A DNA stretch of 64,000 nt from positions 4,149,501 to 4,213,500 of the forward strand of contig NZ_AP023367.1 in assembly GCF_014218335.1 (NCBI RefSeq). Reading direction: 5' to 3'. Position 1 is the stretch's first letter, and every line of letters begins with the position of its first letter. The translations under genes were made by a program, and so were the position numbers. Under the pieces are notes generated by a model. The model saw only the letters and a list, made by a program, of their open reading frames with translations. It was not told the DNA's origin and ran no database searches. The stretch comes from Anaerocolumna cellulosilytica. GTDB taxonomy: Bacteria; Bacillota; Clostridia; Lachnospirales; Lachnospiraceae. Positions 19,391 to 28,666 of the stretch are shown here, in pieces.

Positions 19391-20725
19391 TTAGTTTAAT
19401 TCTGCAATTCTTGTTACCGCCACATATAGTTCAGAAATTCTATACCAGGTCGGTAAGTCAACAATTCCATTCGCCGGAAGTCCGAAGGTTTGCTGAAAGG
19501 CTCTTACAGCAGCCTCCGTCTGAGGCCCAAAAGTACCGTCTACAGCTATTCTTGGTATTACAGAGTAGACATTTGCTATGGCATTTAACTGCTCTTGCAT
19601 CTGCCTGACACTGTCACCTCTTGAGCCTATGGTTAAGTTCGCACCCGGCCAGGAGGAGGGAACCCCTGCTACCTCATTAGCTGAATTAATATACATATCC
19701 GACCCATAAAAATTTTTGATAATCTGAATGGCAGTATATCCTTGGTCTCCAAGGGATTTAGATCCCCATTGTGTCATCCAGCCTGGGCATTGGACTCTTC
19801 TGCCGTCACAATACTGAGTCAAGATTGGCTGCTTTACATTTGGCCTGGATAAAAAATTATTAAATACCTGGTCAACTGCTAAACCGATGTTATCATAAAT
19901 ATTCCTCCCTCTCATCCATTTATGGTCAAAGGCTGTAGAGGAGGTTATGGTAAAATTATAGCCTTGATTGCGATACCATTCCGTATACACACGGTTTAAA
20001 GTAAAAGACATAATTGCCAGTATATTGGCTGTAATGGTTGATTCCGGCCAGGTAGCATATATTTCACTGGAAGCTACGTTCTTGATATAATCTCGGTATC
20101 TGACGTAATAATTTTCGGCAGAAGTGTCTGAAGGCGGCCCGTCATGAACAACAACAAACTCAGGTACAACTACACTTGGCAGTACAATCTCTCCTGTTTC
20201 ATTCGTAGGCTTTATTTCCGCTTCAGCTATTTTAGGCGGATAATCACCATAAAGGGTGTGAGGAGGTATCACATATACTTCTTCCCCCTGGGCAACCCTC
20301 ATATTAATGGGCTGTACGGCCGTTACATCCGGAAGTATTTCTGCTCCGCTGACCTCTACTTCTTCAAAACCCTCTGCAGTAACCTGAATGGTATATACCG
20401 AATAGGGTTGTTCAAATATAGCCGGATCCAGGCTGTATTCCAGAGGAGGTGCGGGCAATTCGATTACAGGGGAACGCCCCAGTTCATCGGTTGTTAATTC
20501 TTCAACTACTGATGTTGGATCACCGGTATAGGCTATTCTTATAGTGGCATTTTGTATTGGTCTTAGTCCCAACTCGGTAACAGTATTAACCCAGAGCCTG
20601 CCAAGGGATTGTGTTTCCATCTGAGCTGGATACAGCCTGGGCATATTATGTTCAACTTTGGTTATGTTATTATGGACACTGTTTTTAGGCGATATGGGGG
20701 AACCATAATACTCTTTTTTATACAT
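19391..20725 (-). CDS. sleC: Spore cortex-lytic enzyme SleC
   Basis: 444 residues, the usual length of clostridial SleC. An N-terminal pro-region of about 45 residues precedes a beta-domain (GRLWVNTVTELGLRPIQNAT). The central region carries VASSEIYATWPESTITANILAIMSFTLNRVYTEWY and CDGRRVQCPGWMTQWGSKSLG, strongly reminiscent of C. difficile/C. perfringens SleC. A C-terminal peptidoglycan-binding domain follows (about 365-435: IGSRGDSVRQMQEQLNAI and VDGTFGPQTEAAVRAFQ). SleC is made as an inactive pro-enzyme in the spore, activated by Csp proteases, and degrades cortex during germination. AAGGGT precedes the ATG. CATATACT (20765-20758), about 32 bases upstream, resembles a sigma-E/K -10 element, with no clear -35. 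Confidence 0.88.
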   Translation of the reverse strand: MYKKEYYGSPISPKNSVHNNITKVEHNMPRLYPAQMETQSLGRLWVNTVTELGLRPIQNATIRIAYTGDPTSVVEELTTDELGRSPVIELPAPPLEYSLDPAIFEQPYSVYTIQVTAEGFEEVEVSGAEILPDVTAVQPINMRVAQGEEVYVIPPHTLYGDYPPKIAEAEIKPTNETGEIVLPSVVVPEFVVVHDGPPSDTSAENYYVRYRDYIKNVASSEIYATWPESTITANILAIMSFTLNRVYTEWYRNQGYNFTITSSTAFDHKWMRGRNIYDNIGLAVDQVFNNFLSRPNVKQPILTQYCDGRRVQCPGWMTQWGSKSLGDQGYTAIQIIKNFYGSDMYINSANEVAGVPSSWPGANLTIGSRGDSVRQMQEQLNAIANVYSVIPRIAVDGTFGPQTEAAVRAFQQTFGLPANGIVDLPTWYRISELYVAVTRIAELN

Positions 20726-20867
20726 ATTTCACGTACCCTTAAAATATTATCACTACCAGTATATGCTTCTATTTTGTAAAGTGTACCACCTCAAAGTTGT
20801 TTTTAGTTTTTTCAAAAATATATAATGCATTTAAACATTGGGTATATAATTTATTTAACTATATTGC

Positions 20868-21779
20868 TTATTTATTGCCGAACTGGTAAGGTTCTCTATT
20901 CTCTAATGTATCAAAAACATAGCCTTTATCCTGTATTTCTTTTATTATTTCTGGAAGACTTTTTGCTGTCAGCCGATTAATTGCCGAATCGTGCATAAGT
21001 ATAATGGGTTCCTCATAACGTGATAAATCTTTCAGAACATTTTTCTTTATTTTGTATTCCGTCGGATTTCCCACCGAATCCTCAGCACTTACATTCCAAT
21101 CGTAGTAAGTAAAGCCCCTTCTCTTCATCTCCCCTATTAATTCATCTCGAATGCCTCTATTATACATATTATAACTGCCCCAGGGAAAACGAAATATATT
21201 CACCTGAACACCGGTTATATCATATATGAGTTTATAATCTTCATAAAAGTCCTCTAAAAATGCCTCTACCGAAGAGTATATTTCTTTATAGTTATGGGAG
21301 AAGGTATGTATTCCTATTGTGTGTCCGTCGTCTACCATTTGCTTTAAGTATTCTTTTTCCTCCTCCTTCATTGTACTTCCTACTATAAAAAAAGTTGCTT
21401 TTACCTGATTTTTCTTAAGTATATCCATAATATCCTTGGTTATATGGCTGGGACCGTCATCAAAGGTAAGGTATACTTTTTTTTGCTCTTTTAGCAATAT
21501 AATCGGCTTTACACTCTCTACGTACATATCCGGATACATATCCGTATAATTTTTTCTATTCTCTTCTCTAAATACCCTTAATCCAGCATTTTCCTTCCCT
21601 GCTTTTTCATTCTCAGCCTTTACAAGTGCTGCTATATCTTCCTCTGCTTCCCATACAAGAATCGCACCCTCTTGCTTATAAAACTGCTCCTGATTGCTCA
21701 TTTTATCTATTATACCTAACCGGATAATTAAAACACTTAGTATAACTACCAGCATCCATTGTATTCTTTTGCTCACCAT
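20868..21779 (-). CDS. Membrane-anchored polysaccharide deacetylase (CE4/NodB)
   Basis: 303 residues. One N-terminal membrane helix (about 8-25) is followed by a linker and a NodB domain from about residue 98. CE4 motifs are intact: TFDDGPS (metal/catalytic Asp pair), HTFSHNY (metal His), RFPWGSYN, DWN and the final LMHDSA. Such enzymes remove N-acetyl groups from peptidoglycan (PgdA/PdaA types) or other glycans at the cell surface. The gene lies upstream of sleC in the same direction with a 142-base gap, so a link to spore-cortex or wall modification is possible but unproven. Confidence 0.88.
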   Translation of the reverse strand: MVSKRIQWMLVVILSVLIIRLGIIDKMSNQEQFYKQEGAILVWEAEEDIAALVKAENEKAGKENAGLRVFREENRKNYTDMYPDMYVESVKPIILLKEQKKVYLTFDDGPSHITKDIMDILKKNQVKATFFIVGSTMKEEEKEYLKQMVDDGHTIGIHTFSHNYKEIYSSVEAFLEDFYEDYKLIYDITGVQVNIFRFPWGSYNMYNRGIRDELIGEMKRRGFTYYDWNVSAEDSVGNPTEYKIKKNVLKDLSRYEEPIILMHDSAINRLTAKSLPEIIKEIQDKGYVFDTLENREPYQFGNK

Positions 21780-21922
21780 GCCAGGTCACGCCTCTTTTAT
21801 CTTTCTAACATCTTATGAAAACAACAAAGACCAAATGCCATTGACTTAGAATTTTATCTGTATTAGAATGTAGAAAAGAAAAATGCTAACTTTATATTCT
21901 ATAGACAGGAGATTAATATACA

Positions 21923-22477
21923 ATGGACGGATTTAATAATCTGGAGGAGAACATAGAATCTGCTATTTATGAAGGCCTCTTAAAACTAGGCTATGCAGAT
22001 AACGAAAGCTTTAGTATATATTACGATTTGGACTTATTAAACCACTTGCTGGAAACAGAGTTTATCTCAAAGCAAAAGTGCCTTGCATACTTGGATGAAT
22101 TCAAAACTTTTGCTGATCCTCGTTTTTTCAATCTGATTATTACTTTGGAAGGCGGTCGTTTTAAATTTACCGTTCCGGCGGAAGGCATTACTTACATTTC
22201 TGATAAAAATAAAGATAATCACTTTTTACAAAACTTGATAAAGAAAGTAAATACTCATCAATTTACTTTGGAAGATATTCTGGATATTTTTGATAAGTAT
22301 ACTCCCGGATATATTTGTGAAGAAGCAGACCATCCTGAATATAAATATATCATTTATTTTAAAGACCGTAGTTTGGATAAATTTAAGTACTGCTTTAATT
22401 TCGATGTTCTTGGCAATTATTATCATAGACTGATAGAATTCAGCTATCTGCAAAGTTTACATGAACACGAGAATTAA
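21923..22477 (+). CDS. Conserved hypothetical protein (DUF3877-like)
   Basis: 184 residues, soluble, acidic, without signal or membrane segments. The opening (NLEENIESAIYEGLLKLGY) and the pattern of aromatic residues recall the DUF3877 family found mainly in Lachnospiraceae; no function is known. The ATG has AGGAG about 9 bases upstream. The gene is alone on the plus strand, ending in a shared bidirectional terminator. Confidence 0.6.
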   Translation: MDGFNNLEENIESAIYEGLLKLGYADNESFSIYYDLDLLNHLLETEFISKQKCLAYLDEFKTFADPRFFNLIITLEGGRFKFTVPAEGITYISDKNKDNHFLQNLIKKVNTHQFTLEDILDIFDKYTPGYICEEADHPEYKYIIYFKDRSLDKFKYCFNFDVLGNYYHRLIEFSYLQSLHEHEN

Positions 22478-22544
22478 GCCGCTTAATAAATTCCTGATTA
22501 TACAACATCAAAAATAAGTATCCGTAGCTCCTAATCTGATTAAA

Positions 22545-22614
22545 AAGTGCAAAGACTCCCTTTCTACACTCCCTTTATGGTTCTGTATAATAGAAAAGTC
22601 TTTGCACTTCTTTT
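22545..22614. terminator. Bidirectional terminator between converging genes
   Basis: A perfect 13-bp stem, AAGTGCAAAGACT (22545-22557) with AGTCTTTGCACTT (22597-22609). It is followed by CTTTT on the plus strand and by TTTTTAATC on the minus strand, so it can end both the DUF3877-like gene and the DUF1533-like gene. Confidence 0.85.
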
Positions 22615-22699
22615 ATAGATGTATGACTGTGACCTTACTAATACTAAAAACTATGGACTAAAATTGCAGTACTATATCAAATTGGTCGTTCTGTTACTC

Positions 22700-25600
22700 C
22701 TATTCGGATAAACCTTCTACACCCTCTGTGGTCTCTGTGTTTGGAATACTTTCAATTACAGGATTCTCTATATTAGCTTCTTCCGGCTCCTGAACGGCTT
22801 CCTGATTCGTTTCAGCTTGTGTACCAACCTTTTCTTCTGCCACCACCAGCTTTATCTGTAAATCATAATATCTTCTTGCCTGTACTGTAACGGTATACTC
22901 TCCCGGAGTTCGCGGAAGATGATTTACTGGAATAATAAGGTAATAATCCTTACCCATATTCATAAATCCAGACGCCTCTGTTACAATGTTATATCCTACA
23001 GGATTCTCATTCAATAACACGTTTTTAATCACCGTATTAAGGACATAAGAGGACTCTCCAATCATTGCGCTGTCTATCTTTACCTTAACAGCTTCCCCTG
23101 CCTTAACCGCCACAGTGCGCTCTGCTGCACTTGGAGCTTGGTATAAGGGGGCAATTGTAGTCTGCATCTTTACATCTTTATAACCTTCTGATTTTATAAC
23201 TATAGCCTGTAATCCTGAATCGACGAACGCACTGTCATAGAACTGAATATAGGAACTATAGCTTTGCTTTTGATAATCTCTACCAGCTATTAATTTACTG
23301 CCATTGATATAGATTTCACCTACAGCATTTATCCACTCAGTGGATTCCTGTCCCGATATGCTTACTCTGTAATAAGCACTTACCTTTTCAAAAACTGAGG
23401 TGGGAGGTACTTTTCCTGGTTCTAAAACTTCTGGATTTTCAACTTCTTCCGCTTTTTCAAGTGTCACCTTGATTGCAGTGTCATTATACCCATGTGCTTT
23501 TACAGTTATAATAATCTCCCCGCTAAGGGAACTGTACTCGCTATTTATAATTTCCAGAGTACCATTGGTAATGTCCTTACTGAAGGCAACCTCGTTTCCA
23601 TTCACGCTCACAGAAGTAATTTTATCCATATAAGCTACTATTTCTGCACTATTTTCAACAGAAAGTAGAATTTTTTCTGCTGTATTGCTTTGCTTTAAAA
23701 TAAATGCAGGCGTAATTAATGATTCTGCCTTCTTTTCAAACGTCAAATTCTCATAACCATTTGCTTTCAGGGTAATCTTAGTAAAGCTTCTGTTAAACAT
23801 ATCTTTATTTATAATTAATTGATTTCCATTAAAAATGGTGTCTATGGGTGCTACGGTACTTAAAATTCCCATCTCAATCCGATATACGCTCTCCTGCCAG
23901 TTTTTATGTTCGCGGTCAAATACAATAGTGAAGGTATTTTCATCCTCCCTTACCTCTGTTATAGACGGAAGAGTAAAGTCAATTGCTGCATTTTCAGGCA
24001 GCAATTGGAACTTATAATATCTAGCTCCATAGCCGCTTGCTGATATACCAAGAGACTGCACATTGGTATCTTTAAATTCCTTTGCAAATATAACCAGACG
24101 GTTTTGCTCGATTTTATAAGAAGCTCCGGCTCCAGTCTGACTTTCTGTGTATAGGGCTTTCCCATTTAAAGTAATACCGGTAATTTCTTTAGCATACTTA
24201 GCTGGTAACAGGATAGAGACATTCTCCCTTAGATGAGGAGTCCCCTCCAGTGTAAGTTGTACTTCTGACGGCTCAAGTACAAGCACCTGTGTATAGGTTG
24301 TGTATCCGTCAGCAGCTATGGTTATAAGGTTTTCTCCGCTTAAAAAAGCTGCTTTGTGAATACTAATTGTATTCCCTGAAACCGTATACTGGCTCTTATA
24401 CAACTCTGTGGAACCGATTCTAATTGTATGAATGGCCTTTGCCCAATCACTGTCGGTATAACCTAAGACAACATCTTCGTTGAAATGAGCTGTAAGAACA
24501 GATACTTCAACTTTCTTTCCGTCAGCCTCAGATGAATCTATAATATCTCCGTACCTGCCGTTTTCTAACATGTATTTTATGTTAAACGGTGTTCCTCTAT
24601 ATGTATCATTTTCCGATTGATAGAAGTTTTCAAAATCAAGGTATTCACCAAGGATTTTACATTGCATGGCTTGATTCATATATGTATTCCAGTCAGCATA
24701 TCTTTTAGAATCTTTCGTCCTTGCTCCTACCCGTCTGCTGCCTTCAAAATTATTCCACGCTTCAAATACCTTTGAAGAAGCTGCCGTCTCCGCTTGTAAT
24801 ACATTTAAAATATAGGCATTTGCTACCATATCAAATTTAAAAACCACATCTGCGTTGACCATGGTGCCTGTAGCGCCACTGACACCGTCAACATCACCTG
24901 AGCCGGAATCCCCACCTCTTGTTGCACTGCTGACTGCATCAAGCTTCATTGTACCTATACTATTACTGCCGTTTTCCCCTACTAAGAATTGGTAAGTTGC
25001 GTTGTGATGACCGTCTGCTTTTACAGTAAGGCTATGTAATCCTTCTGTTATAAGTGCTGTGTTTGATATTATAACCCGGTTGGAGACCACATAATAATCC
25101 ACAAAATTTCCTGCCAAGGTTGTTCCATCCAATACTACTTCGTATATAGGATTGTTTATACCATAATTTAGTCCCAGAAGCTCAAACTTAACCTCCTGCC
25201 CTGCCTTTGGCATACCACTAATTATCTGCATTGTAGGCGCAGGGTTTAAAACTTCTATTTTAGTGCCAACTATATTATAACCATGTGAAAATATAGTTAT
25301 CTGATGCAAGCCATTCGTAAGCTGGTTATTGGCTGAAAGGATAATTACATTTTCATCCGGCACAGACCTAAACTGTAACTCCATTCCACTAGTGGGTGCC
25401 TCGTGATACGGATTTTTAAGAATTACCTTATAAACATTTTTCTGCCAGTTCTTATATTTCTCATTATTAGAGATTTTAATAACCACATCCTGCCCGCTAT
25501 CAGCACCGGGAGCGTACACAGGGGGTACGTTATCATCTACCACCTCAATCGTTGAGAAACTAGTAGTAGTCGGGAAAACCATTATCTTTCCATTTTGGTC

Positions 25601-25741
25601 ATAAGGAGCTAAATAATAATCCCACACTGTCATAGGACCATTCACCAAAACTTCTTCCGGCGCGGCTAAGGCTGAATTTACAATAGCTTGGGAGGCTATT
25701 AAACTCAGTAAAATTACCGCAATTATTCTTTTAAATTTCAT
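22700..25741 (-). CDS. Secreted surface protein with eight DUF1533-like repeats
   Basis: 1013 residues with a signal peptide (about 1-26, cleavage after ALAA). About eight beta-sandwich-like units each end in a variant of 'ItIkA.GY' (FSHGY, KADGH, AADGY, SASGY, KANGY, KAHGY, KSEGY, QARRY). This is the pattern of DUF1533, also called the hemoglobin-interacting domain, in Gram-positive surface proteins. A non-repetitive insert at about 260-410 includes a Gly/Ser stretch. An acidic Glu/Pro-rich tail ends without an LPXTG or SLH anchor. It follows the SLH gene on the same strand, separated by tandem hairpin repeats, so the two may be expressed together. The ligand is unknown. Confidence 0.75.
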   Translation of the reverse strand: MKFKRIIAVILLSLIASQAIVNSALAAPEEVLVNGPMTVWDYYLAPYDQNGKIMVFPTTTSFSTIEVVDDNVPPVYAPGADSGQDVVIKISNNEKYKNWQKNVYKVILKNPYHEAPTSGMELQFRSVPDENVIILSANNQLTNGLHQITIFSHGYNIVGTKIEVLNPAPTMQIISGMPKAGQEVKFELLGLNYGINNPIYEVVLDGTTLAGNFVDYYVVSNRVIISNTALITEGLHSLTVKADGHHNATYQFLVGENGSNSIGTMKLDAVSSATRGGDSGSGDVDGVSGATGTMVNADVVFKFDMVANAYILNVLQAETAASSKVFEAWNNFEGSRRVGARTKDSKRYADWNTYMNQAMQCKILGEYLDFENFYQSENDTYRGTPFNIKYMLENGRYGDIIDSSEADGKKVEVSVLTAHFNEDVVLGYTDSDWAKAIHTIRIGSTELYKSQYTVSGNTISIHKAAFLSGENLITIAADGYTTYTQVLVLEPSEVQLTLEGTPHLRENVSILLPAKYAKEITGITLNGKALYTESQTGAGASYKIEQNRLVIFAKEFKDTNVQSLGISASGYGARYYKFQLLPENAAIDFTLPSITEVREDENTFTIVFDREHKNWQESVYRIEMGILSTVAPIDTIFNGNQLIINKDMFNRSFTKITLKANGYENLTFEKKAESLITPAFILKQSNTAEKILLSVENSAEIVAYMDKITSVSVNGNEVAFSKDITNGTLEIINSEYSSLSGEIIITVKAHGYNDTAIKVTLEKAEEVENPEVLEPGKVPPTSVFEKVSAYYRVSISGQESTEWINAVGEIYINGSKLIAGRDYQKQSYSSYIQFYDSAFVDSGLQAIVIKSEGYKDVKMQTTIAPLYQAPSAAERTVAVKAGEAVKVKIDSAMIGESSYVLNTVIKNVLLNENPVGYNIVTEASGFMNMGKDYYLIIPVNHLPRTPGEYTVTVQARRYYDLQIKLVVAEEKVGTQAETNQEAVQEPEEANIENPVIESIPNTETTEGVEGLSE

Positions 25742-25761
25742 ATTATTTAAATTCCTTTCTG

Positions 25762-25906
25762 TTTCACACTAGTTCCCACTATATGCCATAAATCAGGGTG
25801 TGAAATGGATTTTTATTTCACACTAGCTCCCATTGTATGCCGTATCTGCTTGCTGATATGGCATTACCATAAATCAGGGTGTGAAATGGATTTTTATTTC
25901 ACACTA
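25762..25906 (-). repeat. Two tandem copies of a dispersed hairpin repeat
   Basis: Short copy 25762-25815 and long copy 25816-25896, each bounded by TTTCACACTA. Both carry AATCAGGGTGTGAAATGGAT; the long copy adds an internal imperfect hairpin (ATGCCGTATC/GATATGGCAT). GTGTGAAAT and ATTTCACAC form a perfect 9-bp stem. The same element recurs at 34580-34654 and, shortened, at 39432-39459. The stop codon of the SLH gene (25894-25896) lies inside the element. Confidence 0.8.
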
Positions 25907-27576
25907 TATTCCTGTATTTTGGTGCCTTTAACAATCTTAACTTTATGCTCATTACGATCCGAAAGTTCATATTTTACAATTGATTTTTCTGTGGTAACCG
26001 GTGTGAATAAGACAGCTTCACCATCTACTGTTACGGCATAGTCCTTTAGAGAACCTTCTGCAAACTGTATTACCAGATAGCGGACATACTCAAATTCAAT
26101 AACTTTAACAGTGTGATTATTTGGTATAGGCGTTTCTCCATTGCCATTCCCGCCGGGAGTATCACCTCCGGGAGCTTCACCTCCTGAGTTATCTCCTCCG
26201 GGGTTAACACCACCTGAATTGCCTCCTGAAAAACTTTCACCGCTGCTTACAGTGCTGTCAGCAGTTTCTCCTATACTGCTTTTATTTCTTGAAATTCCTG
26301 CAATTATAACTGTAATATTGTCTCCAATTAAAATTGTTCCCGGTTCCTTAGATAGATTAACCCCATGAGCTTCTATACTAGCAGACATTATGACGCCCTT
26401 ACCGGTAATAGTACTGTTGCTTCGAATAACCAGAACATCTACCGTTGTATCTTCCTCTAATTCTATCACTGAACCTTTTGCAGATTCTGATAATTCAAGC
26501 CTTTGAATCATTCCCTTGGTAAGTGTTACATTGGCCTTAGCTGACTCTACCTTAACATTACCAAAGTTTCCTACAAAACGAACGCTATGCTCCTGGGGTA
26601 CCATCTTTACTGTTACCTCCCCAAAAGCCTTGTTCCTTTTAGTAGCATTATACAAAGTTGTTCCGGCTGCTACGTTTGTTGCTGCTATACTTGTTGAACC
26701 ATTTGCCTCAATTCTGACTTTCCCATTTCCCTTTGCAGAAACTAATCCTTTCCTTACAATTGTATCCTGAAGCTTAATGCTGTTTTCTCCACCGCCCAAT
26801 ACAAATACTCTTCCATTCACCGTCACTCTGTCTAAAGTTACGTCTCCTTCGCCTACTCCCTGCGCTATATAGAGATTACCCTTAATTGTCATATCTTCCA
26901 AATTAACACCCGGTGCATTAATAAAAAGGTTACCGGTTATATCATCTGTATAGAATCCAGCCTCGCTTATTATCTCCCCTGTCATGCTATGTAATATAGT
27001 TGTCAGTTCGTCACTGCTGATGAGCCCTTTGGGTGAAAACGTATTCCCAGAGCCAGTTATCATGTAACCGTTCTTAACCATATATTCCGCTGCTGTTTTG
27101 TAAACCCCTCCGATTGCTTTACTATCTGCAATCCTAATAGTCTTTTGTGAGTTATCTTCTGCATGATAAAAAGCTCTGTATAGAATTAATGCAGCTTCCT
27201 GTCTGGTAACGGGTTTATTACCATTAAAGTTTCCCTTGGCATCTCTTTTTAATATGCCGGCTGCATCTACTTTTAAAGCTGACTCTCTATACCAGTCGCT
27301 ATTCTTAACATCTGAAAACATCATATCCGCTTTTATCTGGTATACGAATATTTCATCCAGCATTTTTGAAAACTCTGCTCTTGTAATTACTGAACTTTCA
27401 ACCTTCTGACTTGAATTTTTTACTTCTGTATGTTCCTGTGCCGCTTTTTTTACCTTTGGTTCCACGGTATTGCTTTTCGCAGCTGCAACTCTGAAGGATG
27501 ATTGTGCTTGAAATCCTAGTACCAGTGACATTAGTATTACCAATGCTCCTGTAATAACGCCTTTTTTACTGTACAT
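25894..27576 (-). CDS. S-layer-homology (SLH) cell-surface protein with beta-helix-like core
   Basis: 560 residues from ATG 27576, chosen for its AAGGAGAG site (an upstream in-frame start at 27615 has none). A signal peptide (about 1-33) is followed by three SLH repeats (about 62-210; VITRAEF, VTRQEAALILYRAF, ISSDELTTIL), which bind the protein to secondary wall polymer. Residues about 215-430 are short repeating beta strands (NLEDMTIKGNLYIAQG, LDRVTVNGRVFVLGG) suggesting a right-handed beta-helix. A Gly/Pro/Asn linker (about 445-480) leads to a small C-terminal beta domain resembling one unit of the neighbouring DUF1533-like protein. The last codons and stop lie within a dispersed hairpin repeat. 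Confidence 0.82.
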   Translation of the reverse strand: MYSKKGVITGALVILMSLVLGFQAQSSFRVAAAKSNTVEPKVKKAAQEHTEVKNSSQKVESSVITRAEFSKMLDEIFVYQIKADMMFSDVKNSDWYRESALKVDAAGILKRDAKGNFNGNKPVTRQEAALILYRAFYHAEDNSQKTIRIADSKAIGGVYKTAAEYMVKNGYMITGSGNTFSPKGLISSDELTTILHSMTGEIISEAGFYTDDITGNLFINAPGVNLEDMTIKGNLYIAQGVGEGDVTLDRVTVNGRVFVLGGGENSIKLQDTIVRKGLVSAKGNGKVRIEANGSTSIAATNVAAGTTLYNATKRNKAFGEVTVKMVPQEHSVRFVGNFGNVKVESAKANVTLTKGMIQRLELSESAKGSVIELEEDTTVDVLVIRSNSTITGKGVIMSASIEAHGVNLSKEPGTILIGDNITVIIAGISRNKSSIGETADSTVSSGESFSGGNSGGVNPGGDNSGGEAPGGDTPGGNGNGETPIPNNHTVKVIEFEYVRYLVIQFAEGSLKDYAVTVDGEAVLFTPVTTEKSIVKYELSDRNEHKVKIVKGTKIQEYSVK

Positions 27577-27803
27577 CTGTTCTCTCCTTTTTACATAATA
27601 ATTATCTCTACCCATCCTATTCTACGCTTATACATCATCCTTTCCTTCCGGCTTTATTCGTTGTTGTATACAGCCATAAACTAAGCTATGGCAGCATTAC
27701 TTTCGTTGTGCATACTTGTAGTTTCAACAAAATATCCGCAAATTCTACAAATGTTAGTCTTTTCTAACTTCACTCATTATACCAATTAACATCCAATTGT
27801 CAA
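27577..27803 (-). promoter_or_regulatory. Consensus promoter and ~190-base structured leader of the SLH gene
   Basis: TTGACA (27803-27798), 16 bases, TATAAT (27781-27776) is a near-perfect vegetative promoter. The transcript would start near 27769 and carry about 190 untranslated bases. These hold possible stems TTGTAG/CTACAA and GCCATA/TATGGC. No known riboswitch consensus was recognised. Confidence 0.6.
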
Positions 27804-27871
27804 TACGATTGCTCTTAGCAATAATTTTTATCAATATACCAATAAAAGTAAAATTTACAAAAGTAATCAAC

Positions 27872-27900
27872 AAAAAAAGAAACCCGAATAATTCAGGTTT
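27872..27900 (-). terminator. Terminator overlapping the thpR stop codon
   Basis: On the minus strand AAACCTGAAT pairs with ATTCGGGTTT (one G-U pair) and is followed by TCTTTTTTTG. The 5' arm includes the TGA stop of thpR. Confidence 0.85.
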
Positions 27901-28456
27901 CCTCTGTTAGTCTTACGGAGTATATTTTGGTATAGGTTAATTTACCATCTACCCTATGTGATTTCATTAGATTTATTTCATCAATCTTCTGACATAGACT
28001 TGGAACTTTTCTTTTAAAGTTTTCAAACTCATAGTCTGTTCTTAGAATAATACCTCTTCCCAATGTTAAATGTGGTTTAAATTCTTTTTCCTCCGCATAA
28101 AATTCAAACCGTTCCAATTCTTTTTTGATTTCATTATATAAGAGCTGTAAAGATGGATTTTCTCTTATACCAACACAGAAGATATCTCCTTCCCTCCTTT
28201 TGAACCGGAAGGCACCTTCTGTATATAAATAAAAGGGGGTGAGAAAAGACTTATTCGATATGTTATCAAGAACCTTACCTGCATCCTCGATGTATGAGGT
28301 TTCTCCCAGAAATGCCAAAGTTAAATGAAAATTTTCTCGATGGGTGAGATTTCCTTTTAACTTATTTCTTTTTAATTCTGATGTTAAATCAAACAGGGCA
28401 TTTTTAATATCTTCAGAAAAATTTATGGCAATAAATAATCTTAGAATTTCTTTCAT
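27893..28456 (-). CDS. thpR: RNA 2',3'-cyclic phosphodiesterase (2H family)
   Basis: 187 residues. The two catalytic motifs of 2H phosphoesterases are present, HLTLAFLG and HLTLGRG, about 80 residues apart as expected. The family opens RNA 2',3'-cyclic phosphates and includes the archaeal/bacterial ThpR/LigT proteins; the in vivo substrate is usually unclear. ATG 28456 (MKEILRLFIAINF) was preferred over an upstream in-frame start at 28507, because GAGAGGAAG precedes it and family members begin with RLFIAI. It is a single gene with its own terminator. Confidence 0.9.
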   Translation of the reverse strand: MKEILRLFIAINFSEDIKNALFDLTSELKRNKLKGNLTHRENFHLTLAFLGETSYIEDAGKVLDNISNKSFLTPFYLYTEGAFRFKRREGDIFCVGIRENPSLQLLYNEIKKELERFEFYAEEKEFKPHLTLGRGIILRTDYEFENFKRKVPSLCQKIDEINLMKSHRVDGKLTYTKIYSVRLTEET

Positions 28457-28666
28457 ACGTTTTCTTCCTCTCTTATCCATAACTGTTGCTATAATAAAAT
28501 TTTGCACTGTTTATACTTATTATATAGATTCAAAAAACTCTTTATTCAAAAACTCAAAGCAGACTGGATTTTACAAATGCCTAATTAAACATAGGTATTA
28601 TTCACATATAAACTATCCATCACCAAATTGGTAAAGGGCTTTTTATTCCCTAAACTAATATTTTTA

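Noticed and set aside
20144-20497. 117-codon plus-strand open frame
   Set aside because: Antisense shadow of sleC, with a composition of aromatic and basic residues typical of spurious frames.
27577-27769. c-di-GMP riboswitch in the SLH leader
   Set aside because: The leader is long and folded but does not carry the GEMM-I or GEMM-II conserved blocks.
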